In this document: in pieces, positions 17,244-23,165 of the stretch
Position numbering within the stretch: position 1 is the stretch's first letter
Layout: every line of letters starts with the position of its first letter
Assembly (NCBI GenBank): GCA_039024295.1
Contig: JBCDIQ010000037.1
Span: 1-23,165, forward strand
Length of the DNA: 23,165 bases
Reading direction: 5' to 3'
Origin: JBCDIQ01 sp039024295
GTDB lineage: Bacteria > Bacteroidota > Bacteroidia > J057
Notes under the pieces: generated by a model
Told to the model about the DNA's origin: nothing
The model's database searches: none
What the model saw: only the letters and a program-made list of their open reading frames with translations
Made by a program: the position numbers and the translations under genes

Positions 17244-19151
17244 TTAAGGTTGGGTGAATTGTAACTGTATGCCCAGGCTAGCTTGTCTGCCTGGCATAGG
17301 ACGTGACGCCATCACCTGATAGCGGTGGTCCAAAATATTTTCTACTTGAAAAAAGAAGGTGGCATGCAACGCTTTCCATTGAGCGGCGTAGCTGCCTGTT
17401 AATCGACCTGTTTGAAAAGCAGGCAGGCCCCCGAAATCATAGCTTAATCCCTCGTCAGAATTGTCCCGGCGTGTAAACCTCCTGCCCACAAACTGATGCT
17501 GGTAGGCCAATCGCCATTTTTGGTGACTGACTTCCACTTGTGCCTGTGCCTGGTGACGTGGGGTATGGATCAATTGCTTGCCAATGGAGGCATCTCTTGG
17601 AAGCAAACTCCTAACCGATTGTGCATCAGTAAATTGGTGGCGGAGCGTCATTCGAAGTTGCCAGTGGGTAATTTTCCAGGAAGTTTGAAGTTCAGATTCC
17701 AGACCTTGTATCCGCACCTCACGAACATTTTCGGGAGACCAAAATCCACTTGTAGTAGGTTGCCAAAGAATCCAGTTTTGCACGTTGCTTTGGTAACCTG
17801 TCAGGCTGATGTGTATCCATTTTTTGGGAAATAATCGAACCCCTACTTCCCTGCTCCAACCTGTTTCCGGTTCAAGGTCCGGATTGCCTCCTGGCTCCCA
17901 AAACAGGTCGTTAAAGGTAGGAATACGGAAAGTTCGGCCCCATTTTGTGTGAATTACGCCCCAGCTTCCTGGCTGCCAGGAAAGGTCAAAGCTGGGTACA
18001 AAGGGCACGAGGTTGGAGTCCACCAGGGCTTGGCGCATGCTGATGTTACCCGTCCATTGCCGGTTTCGGCTGTTCCATCGATAGGCGGCAAATATAGCTG
18101 ATTGGGACTGTCGGGGTGACAAACTGCCATAGCCATCTACTTCTGCACGGGTATGGATGTGGTTGACCCCAATGTGCAAGAGGTGCTGGGGATGAATACG
18201 ATAATTGGTTTCTCCTTCGATGGTAAACTGTTGGGAAGCACTTCTGCTGTCGAGGTTAGCTAGGCTGTCCTGGAAGCGAAGGTATTCCCGGAAATACCCT
18301 GCTCGTACGCGAAGCACATTCTTTTCTCCCACATGTTGCCAATTGGCGACCATTCGGAGGCTTTCATCCTGCTGGGTAGCCACACTGCGGGCCTGCAAGA
18401 GGGTCGGGGGGAGCTGCCGATCGCTTCCTTGGTGCCAGATATGAAGGCCGAGTTGCTGCTTTGATCCTAATTTCAAAGACTGGTCCAGCATCCAGCCGCC
18501 CTGTCTGGCAATGGCATGCGGCTGGCGACCGCGCCCCGTAACCGGGAAGTCGTTTTCTGTGGTTCGACCGTATGCTCGTAGTCTTATGTGATAGGTTTCC
18601 GTGCCCCAGCTTGCGCCTAGCGAAGGTTCCCACCTGCCAAAGCTGCCGCCAACAAGTTGGGCGTGTAGTTTATAGCCTTTATGTGTTCTAAAAGGGGTTG
18701 GGCTCAGGTTCAGGGTGCCGCCAATGGCACCGCTTCCAAATAAAGCAGATTCTCCTCCGGAGCTAAGGGAAACTCCTTCCCAAAAATAGGCGGGGAGGAG
18801 GGAAAGGTCCAGTTGCCCATTCATGGGGCTTTGCAGGTTTATGCCCTGCCAGAGGATTGCGGTGTGGTTGGCACTTCCGCCCCGCTGAGAAAGGGTCGCC
18901 AGGTTTCCTGGGCCATATTGCTTCACATACAGGGGGGTAGCAAACGAAAGTGCTTCGGCAAGAGATTGTCCGGCAAATTGAGCGAGGTCGGCAGAGTCCA
19001 GCTTGATGGGGGTACCTGCAGAGAAAGCATCCGCACGGGAGGCTTCAATCTGGACCGTGGGGAGTTGATACAGCGAATCGGTTTGCGCCAGCAGTCCGCT
19101 GCCCCATCCTACCCACACCAGCCAACATACGTATCGATAAACCTGCTTCAT
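17244..19151 (-). CDS. btuB: TonB-dependent outer-membrane receptor, BtuB-like (cobalamin uptake)
   Basis: BtuB brings cobalamins across the outer membrane using TonB energy. The 635-residue product has a signal peptide (about residues 1-22, cleaved before QTDS) and a probable TonB box at 31-37 (PTVQIEA). A plug domain follows (LDSADLAQFAGQSLAEALSF, YGPGNLATLSQRGGSANHTAILWQGI, GALFGSGAIGGTLNL). The rest is a long beta-barrel with the TonB-receptor signatures TFRIPTFNDLFWEPGGNPDLEPE and DHRYQVMASRPMPGRQ. No N-terminal CarboxypepD-like domain is present, so it is not SusC-like. The frame is open to 19277, but the extra 42 residues are leader sequence; the ATG at 19151 gives a proper signal peptide. 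An upstream cobalamin riboswitch on the same strand supports the B12 assignment. Confidence 0.93.
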   Translation of the reverse strand: MKQVYRYVCWLVWVGWGSGLLAQTDSLYQLPTVQIEASRADAFSAGTPIKLDSADLAQFAGQSLAEALSFATPLYVKQYGPGNLATLSQRGGSANHTAILWQGINLQSPMNGQLDLSLLPAYFWEGVSLSSGGESALFGSGAIGGTLNLSPTPFRTHKGYKLHAQLVGGSFGRWEPSLGASWGTETYHIRLRAYGRTTENDFPVTGRGRQPHAIARQGGWMLDQSLKLGSKQQLGLHIWHQGSDRQLPPTLLQARSVATQQDESLRMVANWQHVGEKNVLRVRAGYFREYLRFQDSLANLDSRSASQQFTIEGETNYRIHPQHLLHIGVNHIHTRAEVDGYGSLSPRQSQSAIFAAYRWNSRNRQWTGNISMRQALVDSNLVPFVPSFDLSWQPGSWGVIHTKWGRTFRIPTFNDLFWEPGGNPDLEPETGWSREVGVRLFPKKWIHISLTGYQSNVQNWILWQPTTSGFWSPENVREVRIQGLESELQTSWKITHWQLRMTLRHQFTDAQSVRSLLPRDASIGKQLIHTPRHQAQAQVEVSHQKWRLAYQHQFVGRRFTRRDNSDEGLSYDFGGLPAFQTGRLTGSYAAQWKALHATFFFQVENILDHRYQVMASRPMPGRQASLGIQLQFTQP

Positions 19152-19154
19152 GTA

Positions 19155-19183
19155 CCTGTTGCCTGTGGAGATTCGGCAGCAGG
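19155..19183 (-). promoter_or_regulatory. Hairpin covering the btuB ribosome-binding region (candidate riboswitch expression platform)
   Basis: On the minus strand CCTGCTGCC and GGCAACAGG form a nine-position stem with one C-A mismatch around an 11-base loop. The right arm ends in ACAGG, 3 bases before the btuB ATG at 19151, so it would hide the purine-rich ribosome-landing site. No T tract follows, which points to control of translation rather than termination. How the aptamer would switch this hairpin is inferred. Confidence 0.45.
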
Positions 19184-19302
19184 GGCAAAAGGAGAATGGT
19201 GTTTGGGGATAACAAGCATAGATACGCATATGCGTTCTCTGCCTGAAGGATAACATCCAGTCGCCTTTCGTCGCCATTTCACCGATAGCTCCGAATGCTC
19301 GA

Positions 19303-19453
19303 AACAGGCAGGTCTTCTGACTTACTCCCGAAGCAACGGCCTTCCCGGTTTCCCAGTGGCGCGGGTGTCACTTCGTTGAATGGAGCTTACAGCAGCGGGA
19401 ACTGTCCAGGATTTTCACCTGATTCCCTTTTCATTCCAAAAATGGAAACCTGT
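19303..19453 (-). promoter_or_regulatory. Cobalamin riboswitch
   Basis: Read on the minus strand, the element starts with ACAGGTTTCC and continues with GGGAATCAGGTGAAAATCC, then CAGTTCCCGCTGCTGTAA, then the B12 box GCCACTG (19354-19360), GGGAAACCGGGAAGGC, and ends GGAGTAAGTCAGAAGACCTG followed by CCTGTTT, which closes P1 with the 5' ACAGG. These are the conserved cores of the adenosylcobalamin-type aptamer in the right order and spacing. It lies about 150 bases upstream of the btuB ATG and should switch off the three-gene operon when cobalamin is plentiful. Confidence 0.97.
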
Positions 19454-19463
19454 ATCTCGGAGG

Positions 19464-19471
19464 TAAATATA
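19464..19471 (-). promoter_or_regulatory. Candidate -7 box of the riboswitch operon promoter
   Basis: On the minus strand TATATTTA matches the Bacteroidota box TAnnTTTG except for the last base, and sits about 10 bases upstream of the aptamer, where the transcript must begin. No good TTG is seen 19-21 bases further upstream. Confidence 0.35.
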
Positions 19472-19644
19472 GGAGGTTTTGTTGAAGTTTTTACCATTTG
19501 TTTGATCTCGAAGGAAATTATAGGGGCGACTATGGGCGTATTTTGTGAATCAGGAATTAATGGAAGGAGATCAGCACAGAAAGTCATATGAAAATTGCTT
19601 CATATACTTCCTTTTTAGAAATTGTAGGGAAATCCCCAAGTCAG

Positions 19645-20670
19645 ATGAAGTATGTATTGCTGATATTCAGTCTATTGGTGAGCTGCGCTGCCTTTCCCCA
19701 ACAAGATGTGCCTCGCTACCACCAGATCATCAATGAGGCTGAATTGCTCATTTGTGAAGAGGCTTATACGGATGCTCTAACAGCTTATGGCAAGGCTTTT
19801 TCTCTTATTGAACTTTCCTTCGGGGAAGACCTGCATAATGCGGCCTTGGTGGCAAATCTGGCAGGAAACACCGCAGTGCGCGATCAATACCTGCAGCAAC
19901 TGATCGATTACGCCAAGTATACGGATCAATTGAAGGCAAAGTACGTCCCCCAGGTGATCTCGTCAGAAGAGTGGGGAAACCTGATCGCCCAGCGGCAAAT
20001 TCGGTATGATGACAAGTTGCTTCAGGTGGCAGAGGCCCTGAACGAAAAAGACCAGATGTTTCGTCCTGACTATGAGCACTATGACGATACCATCAATGCC
20101 ATCAGGAAGGTAAACCTGGCTTATATTTATGAATTGATAGAGGAGAACAGCGGACTGCCCTCACACCCTGAACTGGGCTTTGGCCAACAACTATCGATGC
20201 AACCGCATTTTATTGTCCTGCACCACACGGCCCAGCGCAGGAGTGGAGATAAATCCGTGACAGACCTGGAGCCACTGCTCTGGGAAGCAGTCAATGCAGG
20301 ACGGTTTGATCCTGAACTTGCCATCCGCTACCTGAATTATCAGCAGGACAGAGAAAAAGGAGCGTTTGAGGTCTATCCCATCTGGCAATACCGGCACCCT
20401 TCATTGCCTGATAGCCTGAACGAACAAATCTGGACCCAAAAGCTTAGTGAGGCTCAAATTTCCGCTGCCAATCAGATTCGGGCTAACTGGATGGCTAATT
20501 CGCTGGAGGAAATCTCTGTGAAGTCCGCTTTTTTATCTCGGAGCAAATGGCCGTTTATTTTTACCTCCGTTCAGAAATCGGTGATGAAAATGGCCTCGGA
20601 TATGGATGCTGCTTCGGCCTTGATGATGTACGAGGCGATTACGATGAAGATGGTGAAGTATGGGGATTAG
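19645..20670 (+). CDS. Predicted secreted or lipoprotein with DUF6624-like C-terminal region
   Basis: The frame is open from an ATG at 19588, but the ATG at 19645 gives a compact signal sequence (MKYVLLIFSLLVSC, then AAFPQQ). The cysteine in LVSC fits a lipobox, so it may be a lipoprotein; a normal signal-peptidase cut is the alternative. The product has 341 residues. Residues about 25-150 are helical and TPR-like (AELLICEEAYTDALTAYGKAF). From about 185 the pattern HFIVLHHTAQRRSGD, LWEAVNAGRFDPELAIRYLNY and the FEVYPIW segment resembles DUF6624, whose function is unknown. It is transcribed divergently from the B12 operon, and nothing in the sequence ties it to B12. Confidence 0.72.
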   Translation: MKYVLLIFSLLVSCAAFPQQDVPRYHQIINEAELLICEEAYTDALTAYGKAFSLIELSFGEDLHNAALVANLAGNTAVRDQYLQQLIDYAKYTDQLKAKYVPQVISSEEWGNLIAQRQIRYDDKLLQVAEALNEKDQMFRPDYEHYDDTINAIRKVNLAYIYELIEENSGLPSHPELGFGQQLSMQPHFIVLHHTAQRRSGDKSVTDLEPLLWEAVNAGRFDPELAIRYLNYQQDREKGAFEVYPIWQYRHPSLPDSLNEQIWTQKLSEAQISAANQIRANWMANSLEEISVKSAFLSRSKWPFIFTSVQKSVMKMASDMDAASALMMYEAITMKMVKYGD

Positions 20671-20692
20671 GGTAGTAATCTTACCTGAAGTA

Positions 20693-21120
20693 CTAGAAAT
20701 CGCTGTAGTCTAAACTAACAAAAAGGCACATGACATTCGCATGGTCACAGGTTTTAGATGATTTTGGGGATACCAGTAGCGTTTCGGAACCATCATTATT
20801 AATTGTGGTATAGACACAATCAGTTGCCTTGGTATCTAACTCGAAGATGATAGTCTTTGACCTTTGAAGGTCAAATATTCGAACAGATGGAAAGCGAATA
20901 CGAGCACTATCTTTCAAAATTAGGGTTACATCTGTATGTTTCTTTGCTAAATCTAAGGGATTTAAGTGGGAGAGGGGTTTTTTGGTGCCGTCGGGCAGGT
21001 TTACTTAGATTGTATAATCGTACATCCTCTTGTCATCGACGAATACGGATGATTTGATTTCCGATTGGAACAGGGTACCTATGCAGGTTATTAAGATGAG
21101 GAGGTATACCAAGAATTCAT
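20693..21120 (-). pseudogene. Broken gene for a small secreted protein of about 142 residues
   Basis: In one minus-strand frame (from 21115 down to the stop at 20693) the sequence reads FLVYLLILITCIGTLFQSE, a typical signal peptide, then VFVDDKRMYDYTI, an in-frame TAA at 21005-21007, then VNLPDGTKKPLSHLNPLDLA and on to MCLFVSLDYSDF. The only sensible ATG (21118-21120) is out of frame by one base with the signal peptide. So the gene seems to carry a one-base deletion just after its start and a nonsense change, perhaps CAA to TAA. It lies 23 bases after the DUF2442 stop, on the same strand, as if part of the same operon. I do not recognise the family. Translation from a late start inside 20693-20917 cannot be excluded. 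Confidence 0.6.
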
Positions 21121-21143
21121 TGAAGAAAGAGGGCTGGGAAAGG

Positions 21144-21515
21144 TTAGGCAACTTCGGGACGAAGTACCTTATTTACTTCATGTCGAAGGAACCCTTTTAG
21201 GCTCAGGTCTTCATCTAGCTCGTCCCAATGAATGCCGGAAGGACTGATTTCATAGGCATTAAGCTGTTCATCATTGCCTACTTCAAGTCTTGGGAACTCA
21301 GATATTGACCTGGTGATTATCTTTTTAGAGTTTAGTAAGATCACCATCAGGTCCAGTTCTTTTTCGAAGATCACCCGTTGGACTCTAAGACCTCCTTCAT
21401 AGATCAGCTTATCATACTCGTCCATGTCACGGAAGTAATAGTCAGGCTCATCAGGGTTTTTCTCATCTAGGGAAGCCAGGTATGCTTCAGTTTCTTTATC
21501 AATCGAAGGTTTCAT
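21144..21515 (-). CDS. DUF2442 domain protein
   Basis: The 123-residue product carries the DUF2442 pattern in its C-terminal half: LNSKKIITRSISEFPRL, then LNAYEISPSGIHWDELDEDL with GIHW at residues 94-97, then KGFL. The N-terminal 40 residues are acidic and not part of that domain. DUF2442 has no established biochemical role; it is often encoded next to DUF4160 in small accessory modules, which is the case here (17-base overlap with the upstream DUF4160 gene). No signal peptide. Probably cytoplasmic and acting with its partner. Confidence 0.88.
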   Translation of the reverse strand: MKPSIDKETEAYLASLDEKNPDEPDYYFRDMDEYDKLIYEGGLRVQRVIFEKELDLMVILLNSKKIITRSISEFPRLEVGNDEQLNAYEISPSGIHWDELDEDLSLKGFLRHEVNKVLRPEVA

Positions 21516-21732
21516 GCCACTTTTGGATTAGGTAATTGCGATTCTCACGGATTACTTTCATAATCTTCTTCATCTCCCTCGGAGTAAAGCCGTAGTTTTT
21601 AATGACTACAACTGTTGGCTCCAAGTGGACTTTGGCTTCTGCACCTCCTTTAGCTACGTGAACGTGGATGGGAAGATGCTCTTGGGTGTAAAAATAAAAT
21701 CGGTAGCCATCTACTCTGAGTATTACTGGCAT
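21499..21732 (-). CDS. DUF4160 domain protein
   Basis: The 77-residue product is entirely DUF4160: it opens MPVILRVDGYRFYFYTQEH and has the EHxPxHVHV motif at residues 18-26 (usually EHxPPHVHV; here isoleucine replaces the second proline), then GGAEAKVHLEP. The conserved histidines H19, H23 and H25 are kept. The family function is unknown; pairing with DUF2442 suggests a two-gene module, sometimes discussed as toxin-antitoxin-like, which is not proven. The gene overlaps DUF2442 by 17 bases. Its upstream region (21733-21846) ends at an insertion sequence, so the original promoter may have been altered. Confidence 0.88.
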   Translation of the reverse strand: MPVILRVDGYRFYFYTQEHLPIHVHVAKGGAEAKVHLEPTVVVIKNYGFTPREMKKIMKVIRENRNYLIQKWHETFD

Positions 21733-21774
21733 AGGATAAACATACTCATTTTTGAGGAAAAAAGCATTTGGTCT

Positions 21775-21819
21775 CTTTCCTTCAAAAAGGAAGAAAGGTA
21801 TCTTACTTATGGTAAGTAA
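21775..21819. repeat. Two small hairpins upstream of the DUF4160 gene
   Basis: CTTTCCTT (21775-21782) can pair with AAGGAA-g-AAAG (to 21797) around CAAA, with one bulged G. Just beyond, TTACTTA (21803-21809) and TAAGTAA (21813-21819) form a seven-base inverted repeat around TGG. Both lie in the region expected to hold the DUF4160 promoter or an operator. No regulator is known. Confidence 0.4.
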
Positions 21820-21846
21820 ATAAAATCAACCTGTAAGCTTCTTCAA

Positions 21847-21860
21847 TACCGTACACTTTT
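21847..21860 (+). repeat. Left terminal inverted repeat of the IS
   Basis: TACCGTACACTTTT, the exact reverse complement of 23053-23066. The match stops at the first base, so this is probably the outer end of the element. Confidence 0.88.
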
Positions 21861-21865
21861 GTTTT

Positions 21866-21932
21866 TTTGGTTTAAAACCAAATATAATCGGCTAAATTAG
21901 AGGAATCCTACTTCAGCTAACTAACCGATTAT
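21866..21932. repeat. Inverted repeats in the IS left end, before the transposase
   Basis: TTTGGTTT and AAACCAAA (21866-21882) form an eight-base palindrome with a one-base centre. ATAATCGG (21884-21891) and CCGATTAT (21925-21932) form a second eight-base inverted repeat 33 bases apart. Such structures can block transcripts entering from outside; that role is inferred here. Confidence 0.5.
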
Positions 21933-21980
21933 GAATGATAAAAAATTTTACAATCGAAGAAACCCAATAGTTTACAAAAG

Positions 21981-23023
21981 ATGTTAGGGGGTTCTGATTT
22001 ATAAGGTAATGCCTTTCGCTGGATCAATGTTTTGGCCACAATGGTGAGTGGTGTCTTGCATAAAGGTTCCTCCCGGTTAAACGATATCTCTTAGAGAAAC
22101 TGTGATTCCAAGCAACAAGCGAGCAAGGAAAAGCAGCTAAGCCGGTAGATACAGAGCAAGCACACTACCTCTACCTACACGACTCATTATCTGCCTTATA
22201 TTTTGACTCTTTTGGCACACCTTGCTTCGGCTGGAGAATTGGTCTTGAGCATTGATGGCTCTACAGGAGGACGTGGTTGTATGATCGTGATGTTCAGTGT
22301 GATCTATAAGCAGCGAGCCATCCCGGTGGTCTGGCATGTGGTTAAGTCCAAGAAGGGTCACCTCCCTGAGTTAGCCCATCGAGATTTGCTTAAGCGTTTG
22401 AGTGAGATTGTTCCTCAAGGGTGTCAGATTTCTATCGTAGGGGATGGAGAATACGATGGCTATTGGTAAAAGGGCATTGTTGAATTAGGCTGGCAGTATG
22501 TCCTGAGAACAGGAGGCAATCAATTGGTTCAAACCGAAGTTGGGGAGCAGGTTAGGAGTGGAACCATGGTTCCCGAGGCGAGGCAAAAGTTCTTTATGCT
22601 CTACGATGTGGCTTTTACCAAGAAGCGATATGGTCCGGTCAATCTGTTGATATACCACCATCCCAAGCACAAAGACCCCTTGTATATACTTTCCCAACTA
22701 GATTTCCCTGAGGCCATTGCAAGGTTGTACAAAAAACGATTCAAGATCGAGACCTTTTTCTCAGACCAAAAAAGCAGAGGATTCAACATCCACCGATCTA
22801 AGTTAGGCCATCCCAAAAGGCTCGCCAAGCTTCTGATAGCCACCTGCTTGACCTATATATTTTGCATCATCGTGCGGGGGTAAAAGCTCTCCGATCAAAG
22901 TTTTACGATCAAGTTCAGCGAAATGACAGAGACGACCTTAGTCTTTTCTCAAAGGGAAAACGATTTATCGAACTGCTCGTCGACTTAAGACAACGGAGAG
23001 AGTTTCGGCTCGTACTCATATGA
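21981..23023 (+). pseudogene. IS4-family transposase, broken by four stop codons and a frameshift
   Basis: From the ATG at 21981 one frame reads through to 22880 with in-frame stops at 22002 (TAA), 22092 (TAG), 22146 (TAG) and 22467 (TAA). Between them the protein is recognisable: WINVLATMVSGVLHKGSSRL, LVLSIDGST (first catalytic D), ISIVGDGEYDG (second D), GWQYVLRTGG, then YKKRFKIETFFSDQK with the Y-2-R-3-E-6-K signature and the catalytic E. At the G run 22876-22880 the frame ends in TAA (22881); adding one G restores a normal C-terminus, RDDLSLFSKGKRFIELLVDL to the TGA at 23021. The intact length would be about 348 residues. The shorter open frames starting at 22203 and 22524 are fragments of this one gene. 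Confidence 0.9.
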
Positions 23024-23052
23024 AAAAGATGAGACTTGAGAAACGGGACCGA

Positions 23053-23066
23053 AAAAGTGTACGGTA
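23053..23066 (-). repeat. Right terminal inverted repeat of the IS
   Basis: AAAAGTGTACGGTA, exact reverse complement of the left end. After it, 23067-23152 is AT-rich with no gene seen. Confidence 0.88.
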
Positions 23067-23152
23067 GTGAGTACCAAAATAGTCCTGTTCAGCTTTTCGA
23101 TCAAAATTTCATTTTCTTTCAGTTTTGAACCCACAGGCCTAAAAAAAGTAAG

Positions 23153-23165
23153 AGATCGGAAGAGC
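23153..23165 (+). other. Illumina adapter remnant at the sequence end
   Basis: The last 13 bases, AGATCGGAAGAGC, are identical to the common start of Illumina TruSeq adapters. This is almost certainly untrimmed adapter rather than genomic DNA, and it shows that the contig ends here. Confidence 0.95.

Larger units (their letters stand above)
21847..23066 (+). mobile_element. Decayed IS4-family insertion sequence, about 1.2 kb
   Basis: The element is bounded by perfect 14-base inverted repeats, TACCGTACACTTTT at the left and AAAAGTGTACGGTA at the right, and contains a single transposase frame on the plus strand with the IS4-type Y-2-R-3-E-6-K signature. Its size of 1220 bases and layout fit IS4-family elements. 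No target-site duplication is visible in the flanks (TTCAA at the left, GTGAG at the right), which suggests an old insertion or a rearranged flank. The transposase is dead (see its entry). Confidence 0.85.

Noticed and set aside
19152..19277. Longer BtuB starting at 19277
   Set aside because: The extra 42 residues are encoded by the riboswitch leader and would bury the signal peptide. The ATG at 19151 is preferred.
21981..22880. Alternative genetic code in which TAA/TAG are read as Q
   Set aside because: Tempting because the stops in the transposase fit Q codons, but TAA, TAG and TGA serve as normal stops in the other genes, and the gene also has a frameshift.
21830..23080. Target-site duplication around the IS
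   Set aside because: The flanks (TTCAA and GTGAG) do not match; no direct repeat of useful length is visible.
1..23165. tRNA, rRNA, CRISPR array or tandem-repeat locus
   Set aside because: No cloverleaf with a TTCGA arm, no rRNA motifs and no regularly spaced direct repeats were seen on either strand by eye.

Overview
The window looks like a chromosomal piece from a member of the Bacteroidota, probably from the Saprospiria/Lewinella-like side. The reasons are: both kinds of type IX secretion (T9SS) sorting domain (a gliding-motility CHU_C type and a type A C-terminal domain), a LytTR response regulator next to a large hybrid kinase, a lysyl-tRNA synthetase with the C-terminal extension common in this phylum, a DUF349-repeat protein, few Shine-Dalgarno sequences, and candidate promoters of the TTG-N20-TAnnTTTG type. 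The placement is inferred from gene content only.

Layout. (1) 55-2660, minus strand: ribosomal cluster rplM-rpsI-rpsB ending in an intrinsic terminator, with a small predicted outer-membrane protein downstream instead of the tsf often found there. (2) 2892-5792, plus: a large secreted adhesin-like protein with a CHU_C domain. Its stop codon directly abuts the stop of the convergent next gene. (3) 5793-9698, minus: a three-gene signalling cassette with overlapping ends: FIST sensor protein, hybrid histidine kinase with receiver and HPt domains, and LytTR response regulator. (4) 9827-14146, plus: lysS, then a DUF349 protein with long acidic E/A/P-rich tails at both ends. A strong bidirectional terminator follows. 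(5) 14198-19453, minus: a cobalamin-riboswitch-controlled operon, btuB-like TonB-dependent receptor, then a T9SS-sorted beta-propeller-like surface protein, then a secreted SUMF1-fold protein. (6) 19645-20670, plus: a predicted secreted or lipoprotein with a DUF6624-like region. (7) 20693-23066: a decaying, visibly more AT-rich end. It holds a broken small secreted-protein gene, an overlapping DUF4160/DUF2442 pair, and an IS4-family insertion sequence with intact 14-bp ends but a dead transposase. The last 13 bases match the standard Illumina adapter start and are almost certainly not genomic.

The most interesting unit is the B12 locus. It has the logic of the Bacteroides BtuB/BtuG system (riboswitch, TonB receptor, surface beta-propeller), but the propeller protein carries a T9SS sorting domain instead of a lipoprotein anchor, and a SUMF1-fold protein without the FGE catalytic cysteines is translationally coupled to it. 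A hairpin at the end of the leader contains the purine-rich stretch just before the btuB start and could be the switch that controls its translation. No tRNA, rRNA or CRISPR array was seen.
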